A stretch of DNA of 64,000 nt from the NCBI RefSeq assembly GCF_014645555.1, contig NZ_BMLY01000008.1, positions 62,001 through 126,000 on the forward strand, given 5' to 3'. Positions 60,983 to 64,000 of this stretch are shown here, in pieces. The notes beneath the pieces are model-generated. The model made no database searches. It was not told the origin of the DNA and saw nothing but the letters and a program-made list of their open reading frames with translations. The position numbers and the translations under genes were made by a program. Origin of the DNA: Silvimonas amylolytica (GTDB taxonomy: Bacteria > Pseudomonadota > Gammaproteobacteria > Burkholderiales > Chitinibacteraceae). The stretch's first letter is position 1, and each line of letters starts with the position of its first letter.

Positions 60983-63445
60983 ATGAAATCCCAACGTACA
61001 CGCCCCGCCTTGCGCCGGGCGCTCCCTCCGTTACTGTCGTGTGTGATCGCCACCGCCCTGCTGGCCGGTTGCGGCGGCGGTGGTTCTGACAACCCGGCTA
61101 CGGCCACGCAGGCCGCCGCCATGACCGGCACCGTCGCCACGGGCCAGGTCGTCGCTGGTGCAGCCATCACCGTCAAAGACAGCAACGGCAAGACGGTGAC
61201 CACCACCGCAGACAGCAATGGCAACTACACGCTCTCGCAAGCCACACTGGCCGGGCTTGTGCCGCCGCTGGTGATCAAGGCCAGCAGCAATAGCGGTGAT
61301 CTGTATTCGATTTCAACCGGTGGCGGTACCACCAATGTCACACCGCTGACCAGCATGGTCGTTGCTGCGTTGTCGGGCCAGTTGCCTGCCGACTTTTTTG
61401 ACCTGGTGGGCACTAGCCATCAGGCCTCGGCACTGATCAACGCAACGGCCATTGCCAACGCCAGAACCATGGTGCAAAACACACTCACTGCTGCGGGTGT
61501 TGATCCGACCAATATCGGTGATTTTTTCACGGCCCATATTGTCGCTGGCAATTCAGCGGACCAGGTCCTGGAAAACACCACGGCCACCCTGCCCAGCCTG
61601 AGCGCGTTCATTGCCCAACTGGCACAAACCACCACCCAGAACAACGGCGGGACCCCGCCCTCTGGCGGCACGCCTCCGTCAGCGCATATCGACACCTCCA
61701 CCTACGGCGGTTGCCTGACTGACCTGACGCTCAATAGCCCGCTGCCTGCCAGTGTCACCACCAGTACGCTCTCTACGCTGCCGGATATCAACGCACGCTG
61801 GATCGCCACCAGCTACCAGCAATCCGATCTGGATGGCGGTGGCAATACGACCTGGAGCGCTTCACGCGGTGCAGACACCGAAGGCACGAACAACGCCGCG
61901 CTGTGGGAAATGCAGCCACGGCAGACGGCCTCTTACCTCGACAGCAATGGCTCGCTCGCTGCGGCGGTCACCCCGACCCGGCTGATTGTCCGTAGTAGCA
62001 ATGGCAATCCGCTGGCATGGTTCCTGAATCTGGACGACTACTACGCCCCAATCGGTGGCGCCTACCTGGGTTATCAAGAACATGGCAGCAGTGACAACCC
62101 GTCCGCAGCGGGCGCCGACAACAACTATCTGTCTGGCTTTTATTACGCAGCCGGCCAGACGGCAGAAGCACCGCTGGATGGGCTCACTGGCTCAGGGCAG
62201 TCGTATCAACGGACGCGATATCAGCTGAACGATGGCAACCAGACGCCGTGGCAAGAGAACTACACCGTCACCTACAGTGGCAAGAAAACGATCACCACGC
62301 CGCTGGGCTCGCTCAATGTGTGTAGCTACACCACCAAGGGCACGCTCACCCGGCCGGACAACCAGGTGAACATCAGCTATCAAACCATCATGTATACGGC
62401 GCCGACGATCGGTGCGGTGCGTCGCGAATACAGCCAGAAGAACTCCAATGGCAGCGGCGGTACCACCTATGTCATGACCAATAACCGCGATCTGATCGGT
62501 GCTGTGGTCGGCAACACCAACTATGGGCAATCGCTGGTGCCCGATGACAGTACGCTGGAAAGCTGCCTGAAGAGCACCACGCTGCCGGCCGGCCTGGCCA
62601 GCAGCAGCGATACCACGCACGCCGCACAAAGCATTTACCGTCTGGACAAGGACCTGGTCACTACCTACACCAGCGGCACAGCAACAGGTTGGGAGTGGCG
62701 TAACTCCAGTCTGGTCATCCAGGACACGCCGGTCAGCAACCAGTTTTACTATGCCTTCGTGGCGGGTCAGCCAACGCGCCTGAGCGGCGGCAGCGATGCG
62801 ACCAACCGCTACCTCGTGAATGGCAGCTGGACGGGCACCGGTTCTGTGGCACCAACGACCCGCCCCACGGGTAGCAACAACGGTGTGATGTGGGCACTGA
62901 ACGGGCATACCTGGCTCGATCCGTTCGGTGCGCCGGCGGGCTGGGAACAAGATGGTGATCCAAACAGCGCCAGCAACGCGCCAGTCGATGGCAGCTACTT
63001 CCAGCGCGTGTTCTATGACCCGCACAGCATGCCGCTGGTCTGGTTCAATGGCCTGCGCAAGGGTGAAACCATCACTTCGGCCATCAACCAGTATGAGCAA
63101 AACAGCTGGACCACCCCGGGGTCAGTCAACCAGACCGTCTTCCAGGGGGCCTACACCTATAACGGTCGCAGTTCGATCACCACACCGCTGGGCACATTTG
63201 CGACCTGCAAGGTATCTGCCACCTTCACGCAGACGCAGACCGGCAATAGCTATAACGTGACCGAAAATGATGTGGAACACCATGTGCCACAACTGGGCGC
63301 GGTGTACACGACCACAGATGAGATCGACCGGACCGATACAGCTAACCAGGGCGCGATCACCTGGGCGAACTCCAAAATCAAGGTGCTAACCGGCAAACTG
63401 GCAGGCGGCACGTTGTGGGGTAGCCTGGCCAACCCGGCACCGTAA
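60983..63445 (+). CDS. Large surface lipoprotein with internal duplication
   Basis: The 820-residue protein has a lipoprotein signal (lipobox LAGC, Cys30), a CarboxypepD_reg/Big-like beta domain (about 45-95) and a helical region (about 100-215). A Thr/Gly/Pro linker follows, then two related blocks of about 265 residues (about 235-510 and 520-810). Matched parts include CLTDL/CLKST, ITTPLGSLNVCSY/ITTPLGTFATCKV and IGAVRREY/LGAVYTTT. The function is unknown; surface adhesion or glycan binding is a guess. RBS AGGAAGATGAG precedes the ATG. Confidence 0.7.
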   Translation: MKSQRTRPALRRALPPLLSCVIATALLAGCGGGGSDNPATATQAAAMTGTVATGQVVAGAAITVKDSNGKTVTTTADSNGNYTLSQATLAGLVPPLVIKASSNSGDLYSISTGGGTTNVTPLTSMVVAALSGQLPADFFDLVGTSHQASALINATAIANARTMVQNTLTAAGVDPTNIGDFFTAHIVAGNSADQVLENTTATLPSLSAFIAQLAQTTTQNNGGTPPSGGTPPSAHIDTSTYGGCLTDLTLNSPLPASVTTSTLSTLPDINARWIATSYQQSDLDGGGNTTWSASRGADTEGTNNAALWEMQPRQTASYLDSNGSLAAAVTPTRLIVRSSNGNPLAWFLNLDDYYAPIGGAYLGYQEHGSSDNPSAAGADNNYLSGFYYAAGQTAEAPLDGLTGSGQSYQRTRYQLNDGNQTPWQENYTVTYSGKKTITTPLGSLNVCSYTTKGTLTRPDNQVNISYQTIMYTAPTIGAVRREYSQKNSNGSGGTTYVMTNNRDLIGAVVGNTNYGQSLVPDDSTLESCLKSTTLPAGLASSSDTTHAAQSIYRLDKDLVTTYTSGTATGWEWRNSSLVIQDTPVSNQFYYAFVAGQPTRLSGGSDATNRYLVNGSWTGTGSVAPTTRPTGSNNGVMWALNGHTWLDPFGAPAGWEQDGDPNSASNAPVDGSYFQRVFYDPHSMPLVWFNGLRKGETITSAINQYEQNSWTTPGSVNQTVFQGAYTYNGRSSITTPLGTFATCKVSATFTQTQTGNSYNVTENDVEHHVPQLGAVYTTTDEIDRTDTANQGAITWANSKIKVLTGKLAGGTLWGSLANPAP

Positions 63446-63461
63446 GCCTGACCTGACCTGC

Positions 63462-63492
63462 AACGGGCCGCACATGCGGCCCGTTTTGTTTT
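63462..63492. terminator. Terminator between the lipoprotein and the LuxR gene
   Basis: A perfect 10-bp stem AACGGGCCGC / GCGGCCCGTT with loop ACAT and T-rich flank, placed between two convergent genes. Confidence 0.85.
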
Positions 63493-63505
63493 GTCTGCTG
63501 AGTGG

Positions 63506-64000
63506 TCAGGACAGTAATGCCGTATTGGACCCATCCATTGTCACGAACCCGATGATGAGACCCAGCATGCGGACCAGTTCTGCCTGGCGGCTGGTTCCCG
63601 TTTTGGCAAACAGATGCGCCAGATGCGTGCGCACTGTCGTGCGACTCACGCCTTGCGAAGTGGCGAACTCTTCCACTGTGGTGTTCTCCAGCAAGGCCTG
63701 AGCCAAACGCACTTCGGCGGGTGTCAGCCCGAACATCTGTGCCAGCAGATGAGGTTGCGTCATTGCCCGGATGGCTGTGTCCTGGATGATCACGAGCGCA
63801 CAAGGTCCCTGGCCGGCCACGCCGCATGCTTCGCCCGTGGGTCGCGTCATGGGCAGGATAGAGACCAACAACGGCCATGGTAGATCTCGCCGGTTCACGC
63901 GCAATGCCTGACCTGTTCTGGGTGTGGCCCACAGGCTTTGTCGCAATGCCAGCTGCAACAAACGGTCTACGTTCGTGTTGCTGGCAAATAATTTATTCTG
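63506..64000 (-). CDS. LuxR-family transcriptional regulator, N-terminal part outside window
   Basis: The frame is open from the stop at 63506 to the right edge (about 165 codons). The C-terminal LuxR helix-turn-helix is complete (FGLTPAEVRLAQALLENTTV, SQGVSRTTVRTHLAHLFAKT). The upstream part belongs to a sensor-like region of unknown type. In such proteins the missing N-terminus is often a PAS-like domain. Confidence 0.8.
   Translation of the reverse strand, partial: QNKLFASNTNVDRLLQLALRQSLWATPRTGQALRVNRRDLPWPLLVSILPMTRPTGEACGVAGQGPCALVIIQDTAIRAMTQPHLLAQMFGLTPAEVRLAQALLENTTVEEFATSQGVSRTTVRTHLAHLFAKTGTSRQAELVRMLGLIIGFVTMDGSNTALLS

Overview
The window reads as a chromosomal segment of a Gram-negative betaproteobacterium, most likely in the Neisseriales (my best guess is the Chitinibacteraceae, near Silvimonas or Chitinibacter). 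This rests on overall gene style, moderately high G+C, two TonB-dependent receptors, a T2SS/T4P-type secretion cluster, many LysR and AraC regulators and several plant or fungal polysaccharide enzymes. The genus is inference; no rRNA is present. There is no phage, CRISPR array or recognisable transposase.

Layout. 1-5.2 kb: a secreted GH2 beta-galactosidase-like enzyme (cut by the left edge) diverges from a lipoprotein GH64-type beta-1,3-glucanase; the 880-bp gap holds three LacI-type operators. 5.3-11.9 kb: a TPR-methyltransferase, a periplasmic binding protein with a tiny upstream ORF, a YedK/HMCES-type abasic-site protein, an RhlE-type RNA helicase, a WYL regulator and a secreted SnoaL-like protein. 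12-20 kb: a ydcSTUV-patD-type polyamine uptake and catabolism operon with a LysR gene upstream. Two copies of a 0.5-kb element with inverted-repeat ends lie in and after this operon. 20-21.4 kb: a methyltransferase and an NTF2-like protein. 21.7-30.8 kb: an eleven-gene secretion or pilus-like operon combining GspG/F/E/D-type parts with PilM/N/O/P-like parts.

31-34.2 kb: a SHOCT membrane protein, a NadM-Nudix fusion and nadA (NAD metabolism; nadA has an attenuator-like leader), then two identical tRNA-Gly genes and one tRNA-Cys. 34.2-39 kb: a Fur-box-headed operon (PepSY membrane protein, DUF2271, DUF4198, ApbE, membrane flavodoxin/FNR reductase) that looks like a transmembrane electron path to a covalently flavinylated periplasmic protein, probably for metal reduction or uptake. 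39-42 kb: 3-methyladenine glycosylase, an MDR oxidoreductase and a divergent AraC regulator. 42-47.4 kb: a DUF2946 protein and two TonB-dependent receptors, the second behind twin palindromic operators. 47.5-52.8 kb: a BNR-repeat protein, a LysR regulator, a GDSL esterase, an alpha/beta hydrolase and an AraC-GyrI regulator. 52.9-60 kb: a carbohydrate ABC importer with an intracellular GH127 beta-L-arabinofuranosidase and a divergent AraC regulator. 60-64 kb: a small secreted protein, a large lipoprotein with an internal duplication and a truncated LuxR-type regulator.

Together the genes suit a free-living degrader of plant and fungal polymers. The features I find most worth follow-up are the flavinylation/metal-reduction operon, the nadA leader, the inverted-repeat element pair, the hybrid secretion cluster and the twin operators before the second TonB receptor.
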